32,929 bases of DNA from Natronolimnohabitans innermongolicus JCM 12255 (GTDB lineage Archaea; Halobacteriota; Halobacteria; Halobacteriales; Natrialbaceae). The DNA is taken from NCBI RefSeq assembly GCF_000337215.1, contig NZ_AOHZ01000049.1, positions 1 to 32,929 on the forward strand, in the 5' to 3' direction. The translations under genes were made by a program, and so were the position numbers. Positions 15,544-23,823 of this stretch are shown here, piece by piece. Each line of letters opens with the position of its first letter. The stretch's first letter is position 1. The notes beneath the pieces were generated by a model that was not told where the DNA came from, made no database searches, and saw nothing but the letters and a program-made list of their open reading frames with translations.

Positions 15544-15893
15544 ATTCTCTTTCGAGAGGGAGTCGCGGACTCGAGTCAACGGTGTCGTTCGGACTCGAGG
15601 ATGAGAACGACGCCTCTACAAGGTGAGACCATCCGCTGCAATCGTGGCAATGGGGAGTGCCACGTCCTCCCCAACCGATTCGCTCGGTCACTGGCTCACG
15701 GTCTTCGACCGGTCGCCATTTCGCGGCGCTTCGCGCCGCGCTCGCGTTCCCTCACTCATCCCTCGCGCTTCGAACCGGGATTCGCTTTCGCTCATCCCGG
15801 TTCAGCGCGCCGAAGTGATCGGAGCACAACGCGACGCCCGTGCTTGCGCTCGAGCCCCTAGCTTTGAGGGATGTCGGCGTCGCACGTGCTACC
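15544..15893. other. 350-base intergenic block with two strong inverted repeats
   Basis: No supported gene. GGGGAG-(9)-CTCCCC lies at 15652-15672 and CGCGGCGC-TTC-GCGCCGCG (8-base perfect stem) at 15722-15740. The surrounding sequence is rich in TCGCTCGG/TCACTGG-like words and looks unlike the coding DNA on both sides. It may be a terminator region or a relic of a palindrome-ended (IS200/IS605-like) element; I see no transposase part or target duplication. Confidence 0.4.
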
Positions 15894-17135
15894 GTGACGC
15901 TCTCGCTGGCACGCCGCGCGGAACGGTTTCCGGAGCGGACGGCGGTCGTCGATATCTCCGAGGAGCGGCTGTACGCCCCCGCGGAGACGATCCACGAGAA
16001 CCGCGTTTCCTACGGCGAACTCTCGAGGATGGCCGAGCGAACCGCCGAACACCTCTCGGCGCTCGGCGTTGGGGCGGGCGACGTCGTCTGCCTCGTGACC
16101 CGCAACCGCGTCGCCTCGCTCGCGTCGCTCTTTGCCTGCCGCCGACTCGAGGCCACGCTATTTCCGATCTCCCACTGGCTGACGCCCGCCTCGGTCGAGC
16201 GACCGTTCGAAATCGTCGATCCCGACCTCGTCGTCTCGGAGGCCGCCCAGCGGGACCTCGTGCGATCGATCCCCTACGACCGGACGGTGACCCTCGAGGA
16301 ACTGGCCGATGCGGACCGCGAAGACGTGCCCGACCGCGAAGCGCGCGGTCGCGATTTCGCCGCCGACGCGCCGCTCCTGTTGCTCCACGGCGACGACGGT
16401 CGTCCGGTCGCGAAATACTCCGCGGACGCCCTCGAGCGAAACTGCTGCGCCGCACTCGTCGCCTGGGGGCTTTCGGCCGCCGACGTCGCGCCGCTGACGG
16501 CGCCGCTCTCGAGTCCGGACGGCCTCGTTCGTGCCGCGCTCCCGTTGCTCTACGTCGGCGCAACGGTGTTGCTCGACCGGGCGTTCGATCCCGGCGACGC
16601 GCTGACCGCCATCGAGGCCGAGAACGCGACCGTCCTCCTCGGTCGCGGACGGACGGTCCGGGACCTCGCGGCCGAATCCGACTTCGACGCGGCGGTCGAC
16701 ACCCTCCAGCGCGTCGTCTACGAGGGGGCGCTCGACGGAGACGACGTTCGGACGGCATATCGCGAGCGGGGCGTGGCGCTCGCGCGTGCGTTCGGCCGCC
16801 TCGAGTGTCCGACGGTGTTCGGCCAGTCGGTGTCGCCGAGCGACCGGGATCCAGCGCCCGGATCCGAAGCCGAAGCAGCCGACACAACCGCCGTCGGCCC
16901 CCCGATGCCGGACTGTCGCGTTCGACTGGTCGATTCGGACGGGGCCGTCCTCGAGGCGGAGGACGAAGCGGAAGCCGAGGGGAGACTCCAGCTTTCGGGG
17001 CCCACTCTGGCCGACGGTTACGTAAACGCTGCCGGTACCGACGACGAGAACGATCGCGGTCGCTTCGAAGAGGGGCGGATCACGCTCGAGGAGACGGTCC
17101 GGCGCGACGCGGACGGAAACTACCACCTGCCGTGA
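15894..17135 (+). CDS. truncated, degenerate AMP-binding (ANL/acyl-CoA synthetase-like) protein
   Basis: This protein has 413 residues from GTG 15894 (MTLSLARRAERFPERTAVVD), the usual first helix of the family; an in-frame GTG at 15840 would add 18 residues. It follows the ANL large domain: VSYGELSRMAERTAEHLSALGVGAGDVVCL, then ATLFPISHWLTP. The ATP P-loop normally read as (Y/T)SGTTGxPK is here LLLHGDDGRPVAKYS (His165 on), and the Y-G-x-T-E motif is FGRLECPTVF. It stops at RRDADGNYHLP, exactly before the hinge and the C-terminal domain of about 110 residues that carries the catalytic Lys. Adenylation activity is unlikely. The reading frame is intact, so it may have a new role or be recent decay. 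Confidence 0.72.
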   Translation: MTLSLARRAERFPERTAVVDISEERLYAPAETIHENRVSYGELSRMAERTAEHLSALGVGAGDVVCLVTRNRVASLASLFACRRLEATLFPISHWLTPASVERPFEIVDPDLVVSEAAQRDLVRSIPYDRTVTLEELADADREDVPDREARGRDFAADAPLLLLHGDDGRPVAKYSADALERNCCAALVAWGLSAADVAPLTAPLSSPDGLVRAALPLLYVGATVLLDRAFDPGDALTAIEAENATVLLGRGRTVRDLAAESDFDAAVDTLQRVVYEGALDGDDVRTAYRERGVALARAFGRLECPTVFGQSVSPSDRDPAPGSEAEAADTTAVGPPMPDCRVRLVDSDGAVLEAEDEAEAEGRLQLSGPTLADGYVNAAGTDDENDRGRFEEGRITLEETVRRDADGNYHLP

Positions 17136-17267
17136 ACGAGCCCGTCGGGAGACAGATACGACGACCTGCGAACCGCGAATCGCGACGGTCGACTCGCCGT
17201 CGGAAGTTGCGGCAATGCCGGTCCGGGACAGAAGGCCTATCTTCCCCGAGTCGTCAGTAGGGGACGA

Positions 17268-18005
17268 ATGAGTCAGCTCCGTATTGCCGTCCTGAACGCG
17301 GCCCAACGGGACGAGAACACGACGCGAAACTTTCGGCGCGAACTCGACGCCTCGATCTCCGAGTTCGACGCCGCAAGCGGCGTGGTGCCGGACGATTTCG
17401 ACTACGACGGCGCGGTCGTCACCGGCTCTCGAGCGTCGGTGTACTGGGACGAAGAGTGGATGCAGCCGGTCAAAAACTGGGTGTCGGACGCGATCGATCA
17501 CGGACTTCCGTTCCTCGGCGTCTGTTGGGGTCACCAGCTGCTGGCGGACGTCCTCGGCGGCACCGTCGCGGATATGGGCGCCTACGAGGTCGGCTACAGC
17601 CGGGTCGAACAGTTCGGAGCGTCGCGGCTGTTCGACGGCATCGACGAGGAGTTTACGGCCTTTACCAGCCACTCCGACGAGGTCGACGAACTCCCGCCCG
17701 GCGCCGAGCCGATCGCCGAGAACCACTACTCCAACCACGGCTTCCGCAAGGACCGCGTCTTCGGAGTGCAGTTCCACCCCGAGTACGATACCAAAACCGC
17801 CCGCGAACTCGTCCAGCGAAAGGACCTCTCCGACGAACGCCGCCAGTCCGTCCTCGAGGAGATCACCGAGGAGAACTACCGCAGGGCCTGCGAGGCGAAA
17901 CTCGTCTTCGACAACTTCCTCGAGTTCGTCCGCGAGGTGAACGCGGTCGACGTCTCCGCCGACGCCAGCGCCGATGCGTCGGCGTCGCTTGGCTGTTCTG
18001 ACTGA
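17268..18005 (+). CDS. class I glutamine amidotransferase
   Basis: This 245-residue protein has the full catalytic triad of the class I fold: Cys86 in LGVCWGHQLLA, and His170/Glu172 in GVQFHPEYD. Its architecture is that of standalone GMP-synthase-like or GATase1 proteins that release ammonia from glutamine for a partner synthetase or hydrolyse gamma-glutamyl compounds; no partner gene is adjacent. The C-terminus has a short repetitive Ala/Ser/Asp tail (DASADASAS) after the last helix. The frame and start are unambiguous. The next gene is convergent. Confidence 0.87.
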   Translation: MSQLRIAVLNAAQRDENTTRNFRRELDASISEFDAASGVVPDDFDYDGAVVTGSRASVYWDEEWMQPVKNWVSDAIDHGLPFLGVCWGHQLLADVLGGTVADMGAYEVGYSRVEQFGASRLFDGIDEEFTAFTSHSDEVDELPPGAEPIAENHYSNHGFRKDRVFGVQFHPEYDTKTARELVQRKDLSDERRQSVLEEITEENYRRACEAKLVFDNFLEFVREVNAVDVSADASADASASLGCSD

Positions 18006-18212
18006 CGGTCTATTTTCGATTCGTCTCCTCGCATCCGCCGAACACAGCGGTATCGAGTCGTACTCAGTTCCGACGCTGGATCTCGATGGTTTCGTGATCG
18101 AATCGATCCAACGACAGTCGACGGCGTGTGACGCTCCGCTCGCTCGAGTCCGACTCCGTCGGTTCAAAAAGAATCAGCGCAGTTCAATCGGGTCCGGCCT
18201 GACTCGGGGAGT

Positions 18213-20426
18213 TCAGTCGGCCGCGACCTCGAGGTTTGCCTTCTCTTCGGCGCCGATAGCCTCGACGATGAGTTCGGCGACGTCGACGATTTCGATCTCC
18301 GCTTCGTAGCCGCCGGTCTTGCGACCGTCCTCGTACATCGTCATGCACATCGGACAGGCGACGACGAACTTCTCGACGTCGGGGCCGTTGTCGGTGTCCT
18401 CGAGGGCTTCCCGAATCCGTTCTTCGCTGGGCTTGGGCTCCTCTTCGAAGTCCATCCAGAGGCCGCCACCGCCGCCGCCACAACAGAAGGAGTTGTCGCG
18501 GTTGCGGGGCATCTCGTCGAGTTCACAGCCCGTCGCTTTGATGAGTTCGCGCGGGGCCTCGTACTCGTCGTTGTACCGGCCGAGGTGACACGGATCGTGG
18601 TAGGTGACCGTGTAGTCGAGTTCGGTCCCATCGAGGTTGAGTTTGCCATCGGAGACGAGTTCCTCGACGGCCTGGGTCCAGTGGTAGACCTCGATCTCGC
18701 CGTCTTCGTTCCACTGCTCGTCGTACTCGAAGGGCATCATCGGGTCGTCGGCGAACTCGTCGAAGTTGAGTTCCGGATACTCGTTTTTGAACGTGTTGTA
18801 GGAGTGAGGGTCCGTACAGACGATCTTGTCGAACTCGCAGTCCTCCCAGGTCTCGACGTGGTGGCCGGCCAGTTCGACGTAGAGCAGTTCCTCGCCGACG
18901 CGACGGATGTCGTTACCGTCGAACTTCTCGTCGTCGAAGAGGATGCCGAAGCTGACGTCAGCTTCCTTCAGAATGGTCGCCAGCGAGCGGGCGACCTGCT
19001 TGTTGCGCTCGTCGTAGCTCGGGAAGTCGCCGACGTACCAGAGGTAGTCGACTTCCTCCTCGCGGGCGTCGGTGACGTCGAACTCGAGGTCGTCGCTCCA
19101 GTCGCCCCGGTTGCGTGGGGAGTCTCCGAACGTGTTGCCGTTTTGCATGACGTTCTGGAAGACGTCCTGCATGCTGGGGGCGACGTCGCCCTGGTCGGTC
19201 ATCTGGCGGTTGAGTCGAGTGAAGGACTGCAGGTGCTCGATGTCGACCGGACAGGCGTCCATACAGGCCATACAGGCCATACAGGACTCCATCGTCTCGG
19301 TGTTGATCACGGACGTGCCGCCGTCGGCGATGATCGGCTTCTCCTCGCCGCCGGCGTCGAGGTCCTCACGGTATTTCTTCAGATCGAGGATGACGTTTCG
19401 TGGATCGAGCGGTCGGTCGGAAGCCTTCGCGGGACAGACCGACGAACAGCGACCGCACTTCGTACAGGCGTCCTGATCGAGAATTTCCTTCCAGGTGAAG
19501 TCCTCGATGGACTCGGCGTTCGTCGCGTCGAGGTCCGACGGGACGTTCGGCAGGCGCTTGCCCGCCTTCTCGTCGGCCGTGACGACGTTGGCGAACGATG
19601 AGATCATGTGGAACGGCTTGGCGTAGGGGATCCACGCGATGAAAAACAGCGCCAGCAGCGAGTGAGACCACCAGAACAGCCAGTGAATCGTTTCGGCGTT
19701 GTAACCGAGGTCGCTCACCGCACTGTAGTCGGCGCCGTTGAGCGTCGCCTCGACCGCGGCACCGGTCGTCGGCACGTCGATCGCATGGAACACCATCGCG
19801 ATTCCATAGCCGACGAAACTGACGACCTCGTGGTCGGGCATGCCCGTCGCGTAGATACGGGCGCCCTCGAGGAGGAAGCCACCGACGCCGAGACCGAACA
19901 GCGTCCAGATGAAGATGTCGTCCTCGTTGGAGGTGTGACGACCCCAGAGGCGGTGATTACGGACCCAGTAGCGCCGGTAGATCGCCATCCCGATCCCGAC
20001 AACAAAGAGCAGGCCCATCGCGTCGACGATAAACTGGTAGGAGAGGTAGAAGTCGCCCTGCCAGAACTGATAGTCGAAGAAATTATCCGTCGCGTACAAC
20101 TGGAATCCGATAATCAACGTTGCGATGAACAACGTCAGAAATCCCCAGAGAATAAATGAGTGCATCAGACCGCCGTAGAGGTCTCTGTTGAAATTCTTCT
20201 CGTTAGTGATGACGGTCCTTGCTGCGCCAACGATACGACCTGGTAGATCGTCAAGCCGCGTGAACGGATCGTCGTCCCCCTGAGCGTACCGGCTGAAACG
20301 CCGGTAAATGCCGTACGCGAGGACGGAAAGCGTAATTACAACGAGGAGATAAAACAGCGCGTAGCCGACGCTGCTTATACCCAGATAGGTTTCTCTCCCC
20401 ACATCCGACTGTGCTATGACGTTCAT
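18213..20426 (-). CDS. membrane-bound Fe-S oxidoreductase (HdrDE/CCG-domain fusion)
   Basis: This protein has 737 residues from ATG 20426. Its N-terminal half has about six helices with His residues of a NarI/HdrE-like cytochrome b domain (LMHSFILWGFLTLF, WWSHSLLALFFIAW). It is followed by two 4Fe-4S ferredoxin motifs: Cys321-324-327-331 (CTKCGRCSSVCP) and Cys382-385-388-392 (CMACMACMDACP). The C-terminal half carries CCG domains of heterodisulfide-reductase D or GlpC type (YHDPCHLGRYNDEYE, then SFCCGGGGGG at about residues 646-655). It thus joins quinone-side membrane chemistry to a cytoplasmic thiol/disulfide or organic-acid site. Haloarchaea make no coenzyme B/M, so the true substrate is unknown. 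It is transcribed alone from its own box. Confidence 0.88.
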   Translation of the reverse strand: MNVIAQSDVGRETYLGISSVGYALFYLLVVITLSVLAYGIYRRFSRYAQGDDDPFTRLDDLPGRIVGAARTVITNEKNFNRDLYGGLMHSFILWGFLTLFIATLIIGFQLYATDNFFDYQFWQGDFYLSYQFIVDAMGLLFVVGIGMAIYRRYWVRNHRLWGRHTSNEDDIFIWTLFGLGVGGFLLEGARIYATGMPDHEVVSFVGYGIAMVFHAIDVPTTGAAVEATLNGADYSAVSDLGYNAETIHWLFWWSHSLLALFFIAWIPYAKPFHMISSFANVVTADEKAGKRLPNVPSDLDATNAESIEDFTWKEILDQDACTKCGRCSSVCPAKASDRPLDPRNVILDLKKYREDLDAGGEEKPIIADGGTSVINTETMESCMACMACMDACPVDIEHLQSFTRLNRQMTDQGDVAPSMQDVFQNVMQNGNTFGDSPRNRGDWSDDLEFDVTDAREEEVDYLWYVGDFPSYDERNKQVARSLATILKEADVSFGILFDDEKFDGNDIRRVGEELLYVELAGHHVETWEDCEFDKIVCTDPHSYNTFKNEYPELNFDEFADDPMMPFEYDEQWNEDGEIEVYHWTQAVEELVSDGKLNLDGTELDYTVTYHDPCHLGRYNDEYEAPRELIKATGCELDEMPRNRDNSFCCGGGGGGLWMDFEEEPKPSEERIREALEDTDNGPDVEKFVVACPMCMTMYEDGRKTGGYEAEIEIVDVAELIVEAIGAEEKANLEVAAD

Positions 20427-20449
20427 GTACAATGACGTGGTGTGCTGTG

Positions 20450-20457
20450 ACTTAATT
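20450..20457 (-). promoter_or_regulatory. TATA box of the Fe-S oxidoreductase gene
   Basis: The minus-strand sequence AATTAAGT is 24-31 bases before the ATG at 20426, which supports that start over an in-frame TTG six bases upstream. Confidence 0.45.
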
Positions 20458-20614
20458 CTTGTTACACCGAACCAATTCTCGATCCGACGCCGTCTATCGA
20501 AAACGTTCCATCTATTCTTAGTTCATAATGGATAGACACTCAGACGTTCAGAATAGTACTGTTAAATATAAACCAATACGTCGTCGGTGAAATGGACTCG
20601 GTCGAGAGTCGTAC

Positions 20615-21487
20615 TCACAGCGGGACGTCGACGAGGTAAAACAGTCCGAGCCACGCATAGCTTCCGACGACGTACCACTCGACGGCATGCCGGACCGTCG
20701 TCGGACCAACACGATTTCTCCCGAAGGAGAACGTCGCGACCAGCGTCCCGGCGAGCAGCACCACCGGGAGAACGATCGACGGGAGTCCCTGATGAAAGAA
20801 GCCGAGCAGAATCGCCATCGAGACGGTGAGACTTACAGCGATCGTCCCCGCGACTGCGGCCCGTGAGAAATCGCGCCCGAGCGAGGCTATGCCAGCGCGT
20901 CGGTCACCGTCGCTGTCGAGATACGCACCGATCGTATCGTGACAGATGTCCCACAGCCATGTCGCAGCGAAGATCGCCACCAATCCGGCCGTGAGTCCGC
21001 CGTAGACGGTCCAACCCATCACGCTGAACATCGAAATACTAGTCACCGTCACGAGCGTCGAGATGCCGGTGACGTCCAGATGGTTGAAGACGAGCGGGTC
21101 CGCGATCAAGATCACGTACAGGAGCGTCGCGGCCGCAAGAAACGATTGCCCGACGAGCGCCGCCAGTCCCAGTCCGCCGGCGAGCATCGCAGCCCCCATC
21201 CAGAACGCCTGCGTTTTGGTGACCAGCCCCGACGGGATCGGACGGTACGGTTTCTCGATCGCGTCGGATTCAGCGTCGAAATAGTCGTCGTGAGTGAGGA
21301 TGCTACCACGGACGAGGAGCATACTCGCGAACGCGATCCCTGCAGTGAGGTCGAGTCCGCCGTCCTGGACGGTAATCGCCAGGGGCAACCCGAACAGGAC
21401 CACGTCGATCGCGAAGTAGCGGATCGGTGTCACCCGATTGAACGTCACGAACGCGCGGAACGCGTCACTCGTCGACGACGTTGACAT
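20615..21487 (-). CDS. UbiA-family prenyltransferase (first)
   Basis: This 290-residue membrane protein has eight or nine helices. The two Asp-rich motifs that bind prenyl diphosphate through magnesium are present: DDYFDAESD at residues 67-75, followed by KPYRPIPSG, and DxxxD at Asp180/Asp184 with Asp191 in LWDICHDTIGAYLD. KPxRPIPSG is typical of the geranylgeranylglyceryl-phosphate and chlorophyll/homogentisate branches. The usual Asn before the first Asp is His66. It transfers a prenyl chain to an acceptor that cannot be told from sequence. The gene overlaps the upstream phosphoribosyltransferase gene by 23 bases, so they are one operon. A second UbiA gene lies 2.3 kb away. Confidence 0.88.
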   Translation of the reverse strand: MSTSSTSDAFRAFVTFNRVTPIRYFAIDVVLFGLPLAITVQDGGLDLTAGIAFASMLLVRGSILTHDDYFDAESDAIEKPYRPIPSGLVTKTQAFWMGAAMLAGGLGLAALVGQSFLAAATLLYVILIADPLVFNHLDVTGISTLVTVTSISMFSVMGWTVYGGLTAGLVAIFAATWLWDICHDTIGAYLDSDGDRRAGIASLGRDFSRAAVAGTIAVSLTVSMAILLGFFHQGLPSIVLPVVLLAGTLVATFSFGRNRVGPTTVRHAVEWYVVGSYAWLGLFYLVDVPL

Positions 21488-22073
21488 TGTTCCCCTCGAT
21501 CTCGATAGCGATCGATGTCGTTACCTCGATCCCGGTCTCCTCCGCGACGCGATCGACGCCGTTTTTTCGCGTCTTTTCGACGATGCAGTGGGCTTCCTCA
21601 ACCGTTGCACCAGCCTTCTCGATGGCCTTGATCATCGCGATCATCGTCCCACCGGTACTAATCGTGTCGTCGACGATCGCGACCGCGTCGCCCGGTTCGA
21701 TGCCATTCAGGTAGAGGTCACCCGAAAAGTACTCGGAATCGATGTCGACCGCTGACTGACGGTCGGCATTTATCTCGTACGTATACCAGCGAGCGACCGC
21801 GAGTGGCAGCGAATACTCCCGTGCGATCAGTACTCCGAACGGAAGTCCCTTGTCCTCTTCGACTGCGAGTTTGTCGACGTTGAACGAGCCCGACGCCGAA
21901 AGCAACGCTCTCGCCGCCTCGAGTGTCCGGGGCTGCAGTGCCGGAAGCTGGTCGGTTAACTGATTGACCGTCGTCGCGTGCTCACCCGAATGGGTTACGT
22001 CAGCGCTCTCGTAGACCGCGGTAATTTGTTCCGTAGCTGCTTCTAAATCCAACTCGGTGTGTTTCACCGACAT
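21465..22073 (-). CDS. phosphoribosyltransferase (APRT/OPRT-like, type I fold)
   Basis: This protein has 202 residues from ATG 22073-22071 (MSVKHTELDL). The PRPP-binding motif VDDTISTGGT is at residues 134-143, and VEEDKGLPFG at 71-80 is the loop near the flexible hood. It has about 55 N-terminal helical residues before the fold, as in haloarchaeal regulators of the GfcR/PurR type, but no clear helix-turn-helix. It may salvage a base, or sense PRPP. The 23-base overlap with a UbiA gene is notable, because one UbiA branch (decaprenylphosphoryl phosphoribose synthase) uses PRPP as substrate; a functional link is only inferred. An upstream in-frame start at 22367 would read through the divergent promoter and is rejected. 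Confidence 0.82.
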   Translation of the reverse strand: MSVKHTELDLEAATEQITAVYESADVTHSGEHATTVNQLTDQLPALQPRTLEAARALLSASGSFNVDKLAVEEDKGLPFGVLIAREYSLPLAVARWYTYEINADRQSAVDIDSEYFSGDLYLNGIEPGDAVAIVDDTISTGGTMIAMIKAIEKAGATVEEAHCIVEKTRKNGVDRVAEETGIEVTTSIAIEIEGNNVNVVDE

Positions 22074-22352
22074 TACGCACAAAGAATAATATGTTTGTTT
22101 AAATATTTTTCTATTATAATTGAATATAATATAGTACGGATTTATATGTCGGCCGGACAAGCGGGCTGGCAACCAGCGACTCCCATCCGTGAACTGGGTC
22201 GCGAGACGACGGTCGGAGTAGACTCTCCCACAGCTCCGTCGTGGAGTGAACGCCAGCATTGCCCCACCGGAACATATACATCCATGCTGTAATATAAAAC
22301 TCAAAATAACTATATAGTTAGTAGAAATCGGTTTGGGACGAACTAATTGCCG
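22074..22352. promoter_or_regulatory. divergent regulatory region between phosphoribosyltransferase and P450 genes
   Basis: The region is AT-rich at both ends with a GC-richer middle. On the phosphoribosyltransferase side, minus-strand ATATTTAAAC at about 22108-22099 is a TATA candidate 26-35 bases before the start, and ATTATA-(6)-TATAAT (22113-22130) is an inverted repeat behind it. On the P450 side lies the palindrome described at 22307-22320. The middle (22150-22280) has no gene. Confidence 0.5.
22307..22320 (+). promoter_or_regulatory. 14-base palindromic TATA region of the P450 gene
   Basis: TAACTATATAGTTA is a perfect palindrome centred 40 bases before the P450 ATG at 22353. It includes TATATA and so could be both the TBP site and a repressor operator. 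It implies a leader of about 14 bases. Confidence 0.45.
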
Positions 22353-23750
22353 ATGACGAGAACACACGCAAGGAAGAATACGGAACCTGCGGCAAACGCT
22401 GTTGACCGACCACCCGGTCCCGACGGATTACCGGTCATCGGGAGTACGGTATCGTTCGTCCGTGATCCGCTCGACTTCGTCCGATCGATCGGTGAGTACG
22501 GAGACGTCGCGAGCTACGAGGCATTCGGTCGCGAGTTCGTGGCGGTCTCGAATCCCGAACTCGTCGAGGCTGTTCTCGTTTCCCGTGACGACGAGTTCTG
22601 GAAAGGAGAGTTCGAGAGTGAGTTCGGTGATATCGTCGCCCCAGACGGCGTGTTCTACGCCGAGGGTAGTGACTGGCAGCGGCAGCGGCGTCTTCTGCAG
22701 TCACTGTTCACGCCGAAACGGATCGAATCGTACGCGGCCGACATGGTCGATGAGACGGTCCGGCTAGTCGAAGGGTGGGCCGACGGAACGGTCGTGAACG
22801 TTCGAGACGCACTGTCCATGCTCACCCTGGGTGTGCTGACCCGATCGCTGCTCGATCTCGATCTCGACGACGAGCGCGCGGACGTCGTCGTTCGGATGGT
22901 TCATGCCCTCGGCGAGTACGTCGACGCCGAGATGCTCGGCGTCCGAGCAGCACTCCCGTCGTGGCTGCCGAGCAAACCGGAAAGGAAATTCGATCGAGCG
23001 ATGGCCGACCTCGACGCCCTCGTTGAATCGCTCGTCCACGACCATCGCGAGTCGAAAACGGAAAGTGACGATCTGCTTTCGCTGCTCGCGATGGCCGAGT
23101 ATCCCGACGGCACGAAGCTCTCGCCGAGCGCAGTGTCCGATCAACTCGTTCAGTTTCTCGTCGCCGGACACGAGACGAGCGCAACCGCACTGACGTATTC
23201 CTGCTGGCTAATCGCCAATAATCCCGCGACCCAGCGGCGTCTCGCGTGCGAAGTCGATACCGTCTGTGGAGACCACGACCCGACGATCGACGACCTCGGT
23301 TCACTGACGCTCTCGGAAGCCGTAATCAACGAGTCGATGCGTCTGTATCCACCGTTTCCCTTCATTCACCGTCAGCCCCACGAACCGACCACGCTCGGGG
23401 GATATCGAATTTCGCCGGAGTCGACCCTCCAGTTACCGTTGTCTTCTGTTCATCTGGACGAACGCTGGTGGCACGATGCCGAATCGTTCCGTCCGGATCG
23501 GTGGCTTCCGGAGGCGGAACAGAACGGCGATTGGAACCGTGACAGGCCCGAGTACGCGTACTTCCCGTTCGGAGGTGGACCGCGTCACTGTATTGGCATG
23601 CGATTTGCCATGACCGAATTACAACTCGTACTCGCGACAATGGTCCGCCGAATGGAATTCGAACCCGTCACTGAGTCTATCGACCCCACGTGGAAGGTTT
23701 CACTCGATCCGGGTCCGGTCAAGCTTCGGGTCCATGTCCGTGACCGATAA
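22353..23750 (+). CDS. cytochrome P450
   Basis: This soluble P450 has 465 residues. The proline-rich start PPGPDGLPVIG leads into helix A. The I-helix oxygen-activation motif is AGHETS at residues 271-276, ExxR is Glu327/Arg330 in NESMRLYPPFP, and the heme loop FPFGGGPRHCIGMRFA has ligand Cys413. It resembles bacterial CYP102/CYP4-like fatty-acid or terpene hydroxylases in layout, with an I-helix and proximal loop near consensus. Ferredoxin and reductase partners are not in the window. It is flanked by two UbiA genes and a membrane methyltransferase, so an isoprenoid substrate is a fair inference. The gene is divergent from the phosphoribosyltransferase operon and convergent with the second UbiA gene. 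Confidence 0.93.
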   Translation: MTRTHARKNTEPAANAVDRPPGPDGLPVIGSTVSFVRDPLDFVRSIGEYGDVASYEAFGREFVAVSNPELVEAVLVSRDDEFWKGEFESEFGDIVAPDGVFYAEGSDWQRQRRLLQSLFTPKRIESYAADMVDETVRLVEGWADGTVVNVRDALSMLTLGVLTRSLLDLDLDDERADVVVRMVHALGEYVDAEMLGVRAALPSWLPSKPERKFDRAMADLDALVESLVHDHRESKTESDDLLSLLAMAEYPDGTKLSPSAVSDQLVQFLVAGHETSATALTYSCWLIANNPATQRRLACEVDTVCGDHDPTIDDLGSLTLSEAVINESMRLYPPFPFIHRQPHEPTTLGGYRISPESTLQLPLSSVHLDERWWHDAESFRPDRWLPEAEQNGDWNRDRPEYAYFPFGGGPRHCIGMRFAMTELQLVLATMVRRMEFEPVTESIDPTWKVSLDPGPVKLRVHVRDR

Positions 23751-23780
23751 CGGTTTCGCGCATTAACGCGCTAAAATACC

Positions 23781-23808
23781 GATAGATAGAGATCGATAGA
23801 TAGAGATC
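23781..23808. repeat. perfect 14-base tandem duplication
   Basis: GATAGATAGAGATC occurs twice head-to-tail in the 73-base gap between the convergent P450 and second UbiA genes. It is probably slippage. No function is suggested. Confidence 0.7.
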
Positions 23809-23823
23809 GCGCGTACGACGGAG

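Noticed and set aside
15623-17260. 545-codon plus-strand frame
   Set aside because: Its translation is Arg-rich low complexity and is the +1 shadow of the AMP-binding gene.
16158-18167. 669-codon open frame on the minus strand
   Set aside because: It covers the antisense of the AMP-binding and amidotransferase genes and shows no domain pattern.
18585-19601. 338-codon plus-strand frame opposite the Fe-S oxidoreductase
   Set aside because: Val/Asp-rich shadow; the opposite strand has clear Fe-S motifs.
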